This document shows, in pieces, positions 17,516-25,757 of a stretch of DNA of 64,000 nt (within the stretch, counting starts at the first letter, position 1; the number at the start of each line of letters is the position of its first letter). The DNA is from Hornefia butyriciproducens (GTDB lineage Bacteria; Bacillota; Clostridia; Peptostreptococcales; Anaerovoracaceae), in the NCBI RefSeq assembly GCF_009695915.1, contig NZ_VUMZ01000009.1, positions 1 to 64,000 on the forward strand, given 5' to 3'. The notes under the pieces were generated by a model. It searched no databases and had not been told where the DNA came from. It saw nothing but the letters and a program-made list of their open reading frames with translations. Both the position numbers and the translations under genes were made by a program.

Positions 17516-18319
17516 ATGTTTTTGAATATCGATGGCTATGAAATCAATTATACAGTGACCGGGAAAGGAGAGAAGACTCTGGTGATCCTGCAGGGCTGGG
17601 GCACGGAGCTGACGGTGTATGATTCCGTCGCGGCCTGTGTATCAGACCGGTACCGTGTGGTGCAGTTTGATTTCCCCGGATTCGGAAAGAGTACGGAGCC
17701 GGCGGAACCCTGGTCAGTGGAGGACTACGCTCAGTTTTTCATTAAATTCATGGACGCGCTGCAGATCCGCAGGGCGTCGCTTCTGGGGCATTCCTACGGC
17801 GGACGGGTCATCATCCGGCTGGCGGCGAAGGAGAGTCTGCCCTTTGAGATTGATAGAATCGTTCTGGTGGACAGCGCGGGCGTGCTTCCGGAGAAAACGG
17901 CGAAACAGAAATGGAGCGTCCGCCGGTATAAATTTCTGAAGAAGATAGTCAGCATGAAACTGGCGCAGGCGATCTGTCCGGAACTTATTGAAGAGTGGCG
18001 GAACAGTCAGGGATCTGCGGATTACCGGAACGCCACGCCGATCATGAGGCAGTGCCTTGTGAAGGCTGTCAATGAGGATCTGACGCCTCTGATGCCGAAA
18101 ATCCGGCAGGATACGCTGCTGGTCTGGGGAGATCAGGATGATGCGACGCCGCTTTCGGATGCGAAAATCATGGAGGAGAAAATTCCGGAATCGGGTCTGG
18201 CAGTGATCCACGGAGCGGGTCATTACTGCTTTCTGGAGCAGCCGCAGGTGTTCCGGCGGATTATGCAGTCATATTTCCGGACAGAGGGCACAGACAGAAA
18301 ACAGATAGAAGAGAATTAG
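17516..18319 (+). CDS. Alpha/beta-fold hydrolase of the murF-ddl operon
   Basis: A 267-residue soluble alpha/beta hydrolase. The nucleophile elbow is GHSYGG (Ser around residue 100), the acid is in VWGDQDDATPL, and the histidine is in IHGAGHYCFLEQP; oxyanion residues follow LQGWG. The substrate is unknown. It lies 16 nt upstream of the MurF-like gene, so a link with peptidoglycan precursor metabolism is inferred from position only. ATG 17516 is chosen because GTGAAAGGG lies 7 nt before it; the ATG four bases earlier opens only a nine-codon frame. Confidence 0.88.
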   Translation: MFLNIDGYEINYTVTGKGEKTLVILQGWGTELTVYDSVAACVSDRYRVVQFDFPGFGKSTEPAEPWSVEDYAQFFIKFMDALQIRRASLLGHSYGGRVIIRLAAKESLPFEIDRIVLVDSAGVLPEKTAKQKWSVRRYKFLKKIVSMKLAQAICPELIEEWRNSQGSADYRNATPIMRQCLVKAVNEDLTPLMPKIRQDTLLVWGDQDDATPLSDAKIMEEKIPESGLAVIHGAGHYCFLEQPQVFRRIMQSYFRTEGTDRKQIEEN

Positions 18320-18335
18320 AAGAGGAGTAGGGAGC

Positions 18336-19898
18336 ATGGAGTTTTTTCAGATCGTTGTTTCCATCGTGATGCTGCCGGCGTTTCTGCTGGTCATGCGATA
18401 TAATATGCATATGTTCCAGCTGAACGGATATTTCAACGGTGAGCATCGGAACTGGCTGAAACAGAAACACGGCAAGCAGCGCAGCCTGCTGTTTCTCTGT
18501 GTGTTCGGCGTGCTTTCCGCGGTCTTCCCGACGGCGCTGCCGCTGATGGCGCTGTTGGTGACAGCGCTGGTGGTTTGGCGGTATTATCAGTTTCTGAAGA
18601 AGATCAATACAAAGAAGAACATCGTCTATACTCATCGGGTGCAGCGGATGATCGGCGCAGATATCGTGCTGGCAGTTGTTATTGCCGCGGCTGCGGTCTG
18701 GGGATCGGGAATTTCTGTGCTTCCCGGAACGCTGGCGGTGCTCACGGCACTGCAGATGTTCGTCTTCCTGCTCATCAACATTCTGATGAAGCCTTTTGAG
18801 AAGATGATCAAGAACCGCTATATCCGGGACGCGGAGTGGATCCTTGCGGCGAATCCGGATCTGAAGATTATCGGTGTCACGGGAAGCTACGGCAAGACCA
18901 GCGTCAAATTCTATCTGCAGACCCTGCTGTCCAGCCGCTACAGTGTGCTGGTCACTCCGGAAAGCTACAACACGCCGATGGGCGTCGTGAAAACAATCCG
19001 GGAGTCGCTGCGGTCCACCCATGAGATCTTCGTCTGTGAGATGGGAGCACGAAAGACCGGAGAAATTAAGGAAATCTGTGATTTCGTCCATCCGGATCAC
19101 GGCCTGATCACTTCCATTGGCCCCGCGCATCTGGACACATTTCATTCCATCGACAACATCGTGAAAACCAAGTTCGAACTGGCAGATGCGCTGCCGGAGG
19201 GCGGAACGCTGTTTCTCAACGGAGACAATGAGTATCTGAGTGAAAACAGCGGAAAATATCCGAACGTCGTATTTTACCGGAATCATTCCGCGGGCGCAGG
19301 CTACTGCGCGGGGAATATACATTTGTCTCAGAAGGGAACAGAGTTCACTGTTACTGCGCCTTCCGGGGAGACGGAGAAATTTCAGACCCGGCTTCTGGGA
19401 GAGCATAATATCATCAACATCGCCGGTGCCATCGCGGTGGCGAATACCTTCGGGATCCCGCTGAAGGAGCTGCGGGTTCCGGTGCGGCGTATCCGGCCGG
19501 TGCCTCATCGTATGGAGATGATCGAGCGCGGCGCAGTCACGATTATCGACGATGCATATAATTCCAATCCGGTAGGTTCCAGGGCCGCGGTGGAAACGCT
19601 GAAAAATTTCGACGGCATCCGGATCTTGATTACGCCGGGTATGGTGGAACTGGGCGACCGGGAAGAAGAATATAACTATAAGTTCGGGGGCTATGCGGCG
19701 GACTGCTGCGATTACGTCCTGCTCATCGGACGGCGGCATACGGCGCCGATCGAGAAGGGCCTGCTGGAGAAGGGCTTCCCCGGGGAACGCTGCCACGTTT
19801 ATGAGCACCTCCGGGACGCTCTGGACTTCGCATACGGGATCAGGGCAGAGGGACACAAGTTCATCCTTCTGGAAAACGACCTGCCCGACAACTATTAG
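18336..19898 (+). CDS. Membrane-anchored MurF-like Mur ligase
   Basis: A 520-residue protein. Residues 1-160 hold about four hydrophobic helices (a first segment MLPAFLLVM, then others around 50-85 and 105-150) in place of the usual MurF N-terminal substrate domain. From residue about 175 it is a Mur ligase: the P-loop GVTGSYGKTS, ESYNTP, CEMGARKTGEI, the central GDNE region, and the C-terminal domain with RPVPHRMEM and DDAYNSNP. MurF adds D-Ala-D-Ala to the UDP-muramoyl tripeptide, and the ddl gene follows 9 nt later, so this is the likely reaction. The membrane-bound form is known in Clostridia but less studied than soluble MurF; whether it is the only MurF cannot be told here. Confidence 0.88.
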   Translation: MEFFQIVVSIVMLPAFLLVMRYNMHMFQLNGYFNGEHRNWLKQKHGKQRSLLFLCVFGVLSAVFPTALPLMALLVTALVVWRYYQFLKKINTKKNIVYTHRVQRMIGADIVLAVVIAAAAVWGSGISVLPGTLAVLTALQMFVFLLINILMKPFEKMIKNRYIRDAEWILAANPDLKIIGVTGSYGKTSVKFYLQTLLSSRYSVLVTPESYNTPMGVVKTIRESLRSTHEIFVCEMGARKTGEIKEICDFVHPDHGLITSIGPAHLDTFHSIDNIVKTKFELADALPEGGTLFLNGDNEYLSENSGKYPNVVFYRNHSAGAGYCAGNIHLSQKGTEFTVTAPSGETEKFQTRLLGEHNIINIAGAIAVANTFGIPLKELRVPVRRIRPVPHRMEMIERGAVTIIDDAYNSNPVGSRAAVETLKNFDGIRILITPGMVELGDREEEYNYKFGGYAADCCDYVLLIGRRHTAPIEKGLLEKGFPGERCHVYEHLRDALDFAYGIRAEGHKFILLENDLPDNY

Positions 19899-19907
19899 GG
19901 GGATTTA

Positions 19908-21092
19908 ATGAAGACGAGAATTGCGGTTCTGTTCGGCGGAAACAGCGTGGAGCACGAGGTCTCGGTGATTTCGGGGATCCAGGCGATCATGAGCATGAAC
20001 AAAGAAAAATACGATGTGACGGCGGTGTATATCACAAAGGACTCTGTGATGTATACCGGACCGGACATCAGCGAGATCGACGCATACAAAGATATTCCGG
20101 GACTTCTGTCCCGATCGCAGCGGGTGATCTTTGTCAATGAAGGAGGAAGGGTCAGACTGGAGCCTTACCCGAAAAAGCGCTTCGGCGGCGGCAGCGTGGA
20201 AATCGATCTTGCCTTCCCTGTGGTTCACGGGAAAAATGTGGAGGACGGAACGCTGGCGGGATATTTCAGAACACTGGGACTGCCCTTTGTAGGCTGTGAT
20301 GTGGGGGCCTCCGCTCTCGGCATGGATAAATACGCCTCCAAAGTTGTTCTGAAGGAGAACGGTGTGCCCGTTCTGGACGGGATCATCTATACGACAGCAG
20401 ACTACGGCGACATCGACGGAATAATCGGCGGCATTGAGGAAAAACTGGGATATCCGGTCATCGTCAAGCCTGTAGATCTTGGCTCCAGCGTGGGTATCAG
20501 CGTGGCGAAGAACCGTATGGAACTGGTGGATTCCATTGATGACGCGTTTACCTACGCTCATAGGATCATTGTGGAGCATGCCATCACTCAGCTTCGGGAG
20601 ATCAACTGTTCGGTGCTGGGCGATGAGAATCACGCCGTCGCTTCGGAAATCGAGGAACCCCTTCATACAAAGGATATCCTGAGCTATGAGGACAAATACC
20701 TGAGCGGTGGAAATTCCAAGGGCGGCGGATCCAAAGGAATGGCCGGAGTCTCCAGAAAGATTCCGGCAGAGCTTCCGCCGGAGAAGCGGGAAGAAGTGAG
20801 ACAGCTGGCGGTCCGCTCGTTTCAGACCCTGGGATGCAGCGGTGTGGCCAGAATCGATTTCATGATTGATGAAGCCAACGGGAAACTGTATTTCAATGAA
20901 ATCAATACGATTCCGGGCTCCCTGGCATTTTATCTGTGGGAGCCGCTGGGGATTCCCTATGAGGAACTGCTGGACCGCCTGATCCGGCTGGCACTGAAGA
21001 GGGTGCGCGAGGAGGAAGCGCTGACCTTCAGCTTCGATACGAATCTGCTGGACCAGACTTCTCTGTCCGGCTCCAAGAGCAAGCTGGGATAG
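19908..21092 (+). CDS. ddl: D-alanine--D-alanine ligase
   Basis: A 394-residue ATP-grasp ligase that joins two D-alanines for peptidoglycan. The signature GGNSVEHEVSVISG is at the N-terminus, KPVDLGSSVGIS in the middle, and the ATP/Mg site RIDFM...NEINTIPGS near the C-terminus. The length is normal. It has a GGGGG-type site before ATG 19908 and is co-transcribed with the MurF-like gene. The last 36 bp after position 21083 are partly repeated in the spacer (see the repeat at 21083-21186). Confidence 0.94.
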   Translation: MKTRIAVLFGGNSVEHEVSVISGIQAIMSMNKEKYDVTAVYITKDSVMYTGPDISEIDAYKDIPGLLSRSQRVIFVNEGGRVRLEPYPKKRFGGGSVEIDLAFPVVHGKNVEDGTLAGYFRTLGLPFVGCDVGASALGMDKYASKVVLKENGVPVLDGIIYTTADYGDIDGIIGGIEEKLGYPVIVKPVDLGSSVGISVAKNRMELVDSIDDAFTYAHRIIVEHAITQLREINCSVLGDENHAVASEIEEPLHTKDILSYEDKYLSGGNSKGGGSKGMAGVSRKIPAELPPEKREEVRQLAVRSFQTLGCSGVARIDFMIDEANGKLYFNEINTIPGSLAFYLWEPLGIPYEELLDRLIRLALKRVREEEALTFSFDTNLLDQTSLSGSKSKLG

Positions 21093-21186
21093 ACCGCCGG
21101 AGCTTGCTTTTGTGAAACAAGCGTCGCCTGCGCATGTGACTGCGCCTTCATGCTAGGATAGACTGCCGGGACTGCTTTTGGGAAAC
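21083..21186 (+). repeat. Imperfect 36-bp repeat at the end of ddl
   Basis: GCTGGGATAGACCGCCGGAG...GCTTTTGTGAAAC (21083-21117) recurs as GCTAGGATAGACTGCCGGGA...GCTTTTGGGAAAC (21152-21185). The first copy contains the ddl stop codon, so this is a local duplication of the gene end about 69 bp apart. Confidence 0.75.
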
Positions 21187-21198
21187 CTCTGAAATAAG

Positions 21199-21238
21199 CC
21201 GTGAGTCCGGCCGGAAAGACCGCCTGGCCGGACTTGCG
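21199..21238 (+). terminator. Terminator-like hairpin after ddl
   Basis: GTCCGGCC at 21205-21212 pairs perfectly with GGCCGGAC at 21226-21233, and the outer CCGTGA/TTGCGG bases extend it to about 14 bp with G-U pairs. The tail (GATTTATTTTGTC) is only loosely T-rich. Confidence 0.6.
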
Positions 21239-21320
21239 GATTTATTTTGTCAAACTCTTGAAATGGGCCGGGAGGACGCTCATAATATAAGCATAGAAGT
21301 GGGAGGAATGTGCGTATACG

Positions 21321-22691
21321 ATGAGCAGAAAACAGAAGCAGACGATGAACATGATTGAGGGGTCTCTGGGGGACAAAATCCTTCGCTTTGCTGTGCCGCT
21401 GGCGATTACAGGGATTCTCCAGCAGATCTTCAACGCCACGGATGTGGCGGTTGTCGGACAGTTCGCCGGCAAGAATGCCATGGCCGCGGTGGGCAGCAAC
21501 AGCCCGGTTGTCGGTCTGATGGTCAATCTTTTCGTGGGCGTATCGCTGGGAGCGAATGTAGTGATTTCCAGGTTTACGGGACAGAGGAACCCGGATGGGA
21601 TTCGACGGGGCGTTCATACGGCGGTTCTGGTCGCCCTGATTACCGGCGTGCTTGTGGCGGTTTTCGGGGTGCTGATTTCACGGCCTATGCTAGAGCTTCT
21701 GGGGGTTCCGGCTTCCATCATGCCCATGGCGCTGGCTTACCTGCGTATTTATCTGCTGGGTATGCCGGTGATTCTCCTGTATAACTTTGAATCGTCGATT
21801 TTTCGGAGCCAGGGGGATACCAAAACACCGCTGCTCTGTCTGATTGCAGCGGGGCTTCTTAATGTAGCACTGAATCTGTTTTTTGTAATCGTCCTGAACA
21901 TGACTGCCGACGGCGTAGCCACTGCGACGGTTATTTCCAATACCGTGAGCTCCGGTCTCATGTTCCTGGTGCTGTGCCGGACAAAGACGCAGATCCGGAT
22001 ACGGTTCCGGGATTTCCGAATCGACCGGGGAATCCTGAAGGTCATGCTGCAGATCGGGCTGCCCGCCGGGCTGCAGGGCATGGTGTTTTCCATTTCCAAC
22101 CTGTGTATCCAGTCGGCTCTGAACAGTCTGGGTCCGGACGTCATCGCGGCATCCTCCGCGGCGTTTAATATTGAAATCGTGGCCTATTATATCATCAACG
22201 CCTTCGGACAGGCGGAGACCACATTTATCGGTCAGAACAGCGGCGCACGAAAGCCGGAACGGTGCAGGAGGGTGATTCGGATCGGGCTGGTGCAGGACCT
22301 GATTTTCACGGCTCTGTTGTGCGCGGGCATCATCTGGTTCGCTGTTCCGCTGCTGCGGCTGTTCAACACTGACCCTGTTGTCGTGCATTACGGGCAGATC
22401 CGCATCGTATATATTTTGTCCTTTGAGGTGATAAACGCGCTGATCGAAGGGTTCTCCGGCGTGCTCCGGGGATTTGGCAGGTCGCTGGCGCCTGCGCTGG
22501 TGGCGCTGTTCGGGATCTGTGGTACCCGGATCTTCTGGGTGTTTTTCGTGTTCCGAAATCATCCCGATTTCAAGCTTCTGATTCTGTGCTTCCCCATAAG
22601 CTGGGCAATTACAGCGGGAATTCTGATCCTTTATTATCTGCTGATTCGCAGACGTCTTTTTGCCGGAATCGCGCCGGCAGGTGTTCACTGA
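21321..22691 (+). CDS. MATE family efflux transporter
   Basis: A 456-residue, 12-helix membrane protein of the MATE family of sodium- or proton-driven multidrug/small-molecule exporters. The N-terminus MIEGSLGDKILRFAVPLAI and the segments NATDVAVVGQFAG and GSNSPVVGLMVNLFVGVSLGA are typical of the NorM/DinF group. The substrate is unknown. It follows the ddl terminator and converges on corA with 21 bp between. A second, distinct MATE gene lies at 31.4 kb. Confidence 0.93.
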   Translation: MSRKQKQTMNMIEGSLGDKILRFAVPLAITGILQQIFNATDVAVVGQFAGKNAMAAVGSNSPVVGLMVNLFVGVSLGANVVISRFTGQRNPDGIRRGVHTAVLVALITGVLVAVFGVLISRPMLELLGVPASIMPMALAYLRIYLLGMPVILLYNFESSIFRSQGDTKTPLLCLIAAGLLNVALNLFFVIVLNMTADGVATATVISNTVSSGLMFLVLCRTKTQIRIRFRDFRIDRGILKVMLQIGLPAGLQGMVFSISNLCIQSALNSLGPDVIAASSAAFNIEIVAYYIINAFGQAETTFIGQNSGARKPERCRRVIRIGLVQDLIFTALLCAGIIWFAVPLLRLFNTDPVVVHYGQIRIVYILSFEVINALIEGFSGVLRGFGRSLAPALVALFGICGTRIFWVFFVFRNHPDFKLLILCFPISWAITAGILILYYLLIRRRLFAGIAPAGVH

Positions 22692-22712
22692 GCCGAAGTG
22701 TGCCGGATTGCG

Positions 22713-23654
22713 TCACAGCATTCGCAGGCGGCGGAGGAGGAAGAACAGAACGGCGCAGATGGCCAGGATGATCAGACAGATGATGCCGAACCCGTTGACC
22801 ATGGCGGCGAAGGGCATGCCCCGGCCGTTGACGTTCATGCCGTAGAGCCCGGAAATGACAGTGGGGATGGCGAGAATCAGAGTGATGGAGGTCAGGATCT
22901 TCATCACATTATTCAGCCGCTTGTCCAGAATCGTGGACATCAGATCACGCGTACTGTCGATGATGCCCTGATAGATCTGGGTCATCTCCATCGCCTGCTG
23001 ATTTTCCACGATAACATCGCCCAGCAGGTCTTTGTCCTCAGGGTACTGTTCAATTCTTTCGTAGCGGGTGAGACGGTTGAGTACGTTTGAATTTCCGCTT
23101 AGTCCGGTGGCGAAGTACACCAGAGTGGATTCCAGCTCATGAAGCCCGATCAGGTCATCCTCGCCGGTGCGGCTGCCGATATCCTCTTCAATCAGGCGGC
23201 GCTTGCGGTCGATGTCCCGCAGCCCGTCCTGGAACCGCAGCGTGTTCTCCAGCATGATCTGATAGATAAAACGCATTCTTTTCTTTGTGGAAAAACCGCG
23301 GTAGCGCCCGTCGGCGAAGGCCTGAAGCACCGGTGTCTGCTGAATTGTGACGGTGACAATATGATCTCCGGTCAGCATGATCCCCATAGGAATGGTGTTG
23401 TATACCTCCTTTTCGTGTCGGATTTCCTCGGCCGGAATATCGATGATAATCAGGGTATAGCCGTCGGCAAGCTCTACCCGGTTGTTTTCGTCCAGATCTG
23501 TGGCGGCCAGGATATCGTCAAGATCGATTCCCAGTGTGCCGGCGACCTGCTGCGCCTCTGCCTCGGTGGGATCGGTCAGACGAATCCAGGAGCCCGGAAG
23601 CGGTTCTGAAATCTGCAGAATCCGGCTTTTTTCTGTAATATAATATCTCAGCAT
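22713..23654 (-). CDS. corA: CorA-like magnesium/divalent cation transporter
   Basis: A 313-residue CorA family channel. The N-terminal two thirds are cytoplasmic, alpha/beta then a long helix (residues about 140-250). The C-terminus has two transmembrane helices with the YGMN signature at the end of the first (LYGMNVNGRG), which forms the Mg2+ filter, and ends in a Lys/Arg-rich tail (LLRRLRML). It is probably a pentameric Mg2+, Co2+ or Ni2+ channel; selectivity cannot be told. No obvious Mg2+ riboswitch precedes it. Monocistronic. Confidence 0.93.
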   Translation of the reverse strand: MLRYYITEKSRILQISEPLPGSWIRLTDPTEAEAQQVAGTLGIDLDDILAATDLDENNRVELADGYTLIIIDIPAEEIRHEKEVYNTIPMGIMLTGDHIVTVTIQQTPVLQAFADGRYRGFSTKKRMRFIYQIMLENTLRFQDGLRDIDRKRRLIEEDIGSRTGEDDLIGLHELESTLVYFATGLSGNSNVLNRLTRYERIEQYPEDKDLLGDVIVENQQAMEMTQIYQGIIDSTRDLMSTILDKRLNNVMKILTSITLILAIPTVISGLYGMNVNGRGMPFAAMVNGFGIICLIILAICAVLFFLLRRLRML

Positions 23655-23716
23655 GACCTCACTGCCTCCAAATACAAAAATAGTCTCTGAGAATAATTTA
23701 ACACATTTGCGAAAAA

Positions 23717-24589
23717 TTACAATGCCATATCGTCAGGCTTTACAAGAATATAACCCTTCCCGGGAGGGCGCAGGGCATTCAGACAGATCCCTCCCAGAAT
23801 CAGCAGGAAACCTGCGATTACCATTCCGGAGGAGTATTCATGCAGGAAAAGGGCGACCCATACCGGCCCCAGAATCATCTCCCAGAGCGCGAGAATGGAC
23901 GCCCGCTGCGGGGAAACGTACTGCAGTCCGAGATTGTAGAGACCGTATCCCATAGCTACCTGCACGACGCCGAGCACCAGAAGAATTTCCCACTGGGACG
24001 GCGTCATCGACAGGGCTTCGCTCGCCGTCTGCGGATGAATCAGCAGGACCAGAGCACCGGTGAACAGATTGGCGATGCAGGTCAGTCCCAGTGCGTTCTC
24101 CTGTCCCGCCCTCTTCCCGCTGGCGGTCATGACGGCGAACAGAATCCCTTCAGAGGCGGCGATCAGATTGCCGGAAAGAGAGCCGGCGCTGCCGGAACTC
24201 ATGAACAAAAGAAGGCCCCCCAGAATCAGAATTACCGGTCCCCAGGGCTGTCCTCTGAAGCGGCGGGTCCGGAGAACTGCGGTCAGTGTCAGCCAGATCA
24301 GTGCGGTGTACTGCATTCCGACCGCGATGGCCGCATCAGTCATGGAGAGCGATGCGATGACCGTGATGCATACGCCGGCAAAGGCAAGAAGATAGACCGC
24401 CATCCAGCGATCCGGCTTCAGTCGGGAAGGCCGGAGAAACGGAAGCAGCGCAATACCGGCGATCAGCGCTCTGAGACAGCAGATGGTCATCGCCGAAGCC
24501 GTCATGTATTTTACCAGCGGGGAGTTCAGACTCCAGCAGACCGCCCCGAGGAAGACGAGAATCCAGCCGTGCTTGTCAATGAATTTCAT
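23717..24589 (-). CDS. EamA/DMT family transporter
   Basis: A 290-residue membrane protein with ten predicted helices in two repeated halves (EamA domains, residues about 8-135 and 150-280), beginning WILVFLGAVCWSLNSPLVKY and with the second half marked by ASEGILFAVMTASGKRAG. Such proteins move metabolites, often exporting amino acids or nucleosides. It is transcribed away from the LysR gene at 24.8 kb; the 226-bp shared gap holds a likely operator, so the LysR protein probably controls it. Confidence 0.9.
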   Translation of the reverse strand: MKFIDKHGWILVFLGAVCWSLNSPLVKYMTASAMTICCLRALIAGIALLPFLRPSRLKPDRWMAVYLLAFAGVCITVIASLSMTDAAIAVGMQYTALIWLTLTAVLRTRRFRGQPWGPVILILGGLLLFMSSGSAGSLSGNLIAASEGILFAVMTASGKRAGQENALGLTCIANLFTGALVLLIHPQTASEALSMTPSQWEILLVLGVVQVAMGYGLYNLGLQYVSPQRASILALWEMILGPVWVALFLHEYSSGMVIAGFLLILGGICLNALRPPGKGYILVKPDDMAL

Positions 24590-24630
24590 GGTTTACTCCG
24601 TTTCTGAATTTTATGGGTTTGTATCGTTTC

Positions 24631-24659
24631 TTGAAATATTCCGGCAGTTATTATATAAT
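24631..24659 (+). promoter_or_regulatory. Promoter of the LysR gene at 24.8 kb
   Basis: TTGAAA at 24631-24636 and TATAAT at 24654-24659 are 17 bp apart, a near-consensus sigma-A promoter. It leaves a leader of about 150 nt that contains the palindrome at 24701. Confidence 0.8.
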
Positions 24660-24700
24660 CGGAGCAATAAGAAGTAAAACTAAAATTATTTATATTTATA

Positions 24701-24715
24701 TTAAGCCGTACTTAA
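24701..24715. promoter_or_regulatory. Candidate LysR operator
   Basis: TTAAGCCGTACTTAA is a perfect 5-bp inverted repeat around a 5-bp centre, with the inner T-N11-A form expected of LysR-type sites. It sits between the divergent EamA and LysR genes. Confidence 0.55.
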
Positions 24716-24815
24716 TACACGCTCGGCTATCGGATATGCTCAAAATATCAATAATGCAAAGAGTATATTCGGCGGTCTCCGCAAGGAATTTCAGGCGGCT
24801 CATAAAGGAGGAGTT

Positions 24816-25700
24816 ATGGAAAGTGCGAGATGTAAGGCTTTTGTGGCGGCGGCGGAATGCGGGAGCTTCACTGCGGCTGCCGGAAAACTGGGATATACTC
24901 CGTCGGGTGTCAGTCAGCTGGTCACGGCACTGGAAAAAGAGCTGGGGTTTCCGCTGCTGGATCGGAGTAGGCGGGGAGTGACGCTCACTAGGGAGGGCGA
25001 GCGGTTTTTGCCCGAGATCCGCGGATTTCTGGGGAAGGAGGATCGTATTTATGAACTGGCGGCGGAGATCCGCGGGCTGGTGGTGGGAAGTGTCGCAATC
25101 GCATCTTATCCCAGTGTCGCAACATACTGGCTCCCCGCGGTGATCCGTGAATTTCAGACGGAGTATCCGGAGATAGAACTCCGGCTGATGGAGGGGATCC
25201 GGCAGGAAATGCTGGAATGGATTGATCAGGGAATCGCGGATATGGGATTTTTAACGTATACGGAGCCCATGGATTATGAGTGGATCCCACTGGCGGAGGA
25301 TCGGATGGTGGCAGTGCTTCCCGCAGATCATCCCCTGGCGGGGCGCAAGTCTTATCCTTTGTCTCGATGTGAAGAGGAGGATTTTATCATGCCTGCGCTG
25401 GGTCACGACGTAGACGTGGAGGCGCTGCTGACGGAAAACCGCATCCGTCCGCACATCAAATTCACCACACTGGAAAACCCGGCGACTCTGGCTATGATTC
25501 AGAACGGACTGGGAATGAGCATCATGAACGAGCTTTGCACTACCGGCTGGAACAGAAAACTGGTCAAGCTCCCGCTGGAGCCGGAGAAAAACCTGACCTT
25601 CGGCATCGCTGTTCCGTCGGTCCGGCATGCGTCGCCGGCGTCCAGGCGGTTCCTGGAATACGCGGTTCGTATGCTGACACGGCCGGAGCGAAGGAAATAG
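24816..25700 (+). CDS. LysR-type regulator, divergent from the EamA transporter
   Basis: A 294-residue LysR-type transcription factor: N-terminal winged HTH (residues 1-60, CKAFVAAAECGSFTAAAGKLG, SGVSQLVTALEKELG) and a C-terminal periplasmic-binding-like effector domain (residues about 90-290). AAAGGAGGAG precedes ATG 24816. Divergent arrangement with the EamA gene is the usual LysR-target layout. The effector is unknown. Confidence 0.93.
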   Translation: MESARCKAFVAAAECGSFTAAAGKLGYTPSGVSQLVTALEKELGFPLLDRSRRGVTLTREGERFLPEIRGFLGKEDRIYELAAEIRGLVVGSVAIASYPSVATYWLPAVIREFQTEYPEIELRLMEGIRQEMLEWIDQGIADMGFLTYTEPMDYEWIPLAEDRMVAVLPADHPLAGRKSYPLSRCEEEDFIMPALGHDVDVEALLTENRIRPHIKFTTLENPATLAMIQNGLGMSIMNELCTTGWNRKLVKLPLEPEKNLTFGIAVPSVRHASPASRRFLEYAVRMLTRPERRK

Positions 25701-25728
25701 GGGTCTGTTTTCGCCGGAAACAAAAGAA

Positions 25729-25750
25729 GATCCGGCGCTTTTGCCGGATC
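25729..25750 (-). terminator. Terminator between the LysR and alpha-amylase genes
   Basis: GATCCGGC and GCCGGATC form a perfect 8-bp stem with a 6-nt loop. On the minus strand a T-rich tail (TTCTTTTGTTT) follows, so it best serves the alpha-amylase gene ending at 25758; it may also help stop the LysR transcript. Confidence 0.7.
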
Positions 25751-25757
25751 ACCAAAG

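Noticed and set aside
17359-17541. 60-residue open frame just before the alpha/beta hydrolase
   Set aside because: It overlaps the hydrolase start, has a poor start context and a low-complexity sequence; best seen as leader.
18261-19856. 531-residue open frame antisense to the MurF-like gene
   Set aside because: Antisense shadow caused by high G+C at third positions; low-complexity Arg/His/Gln protein.
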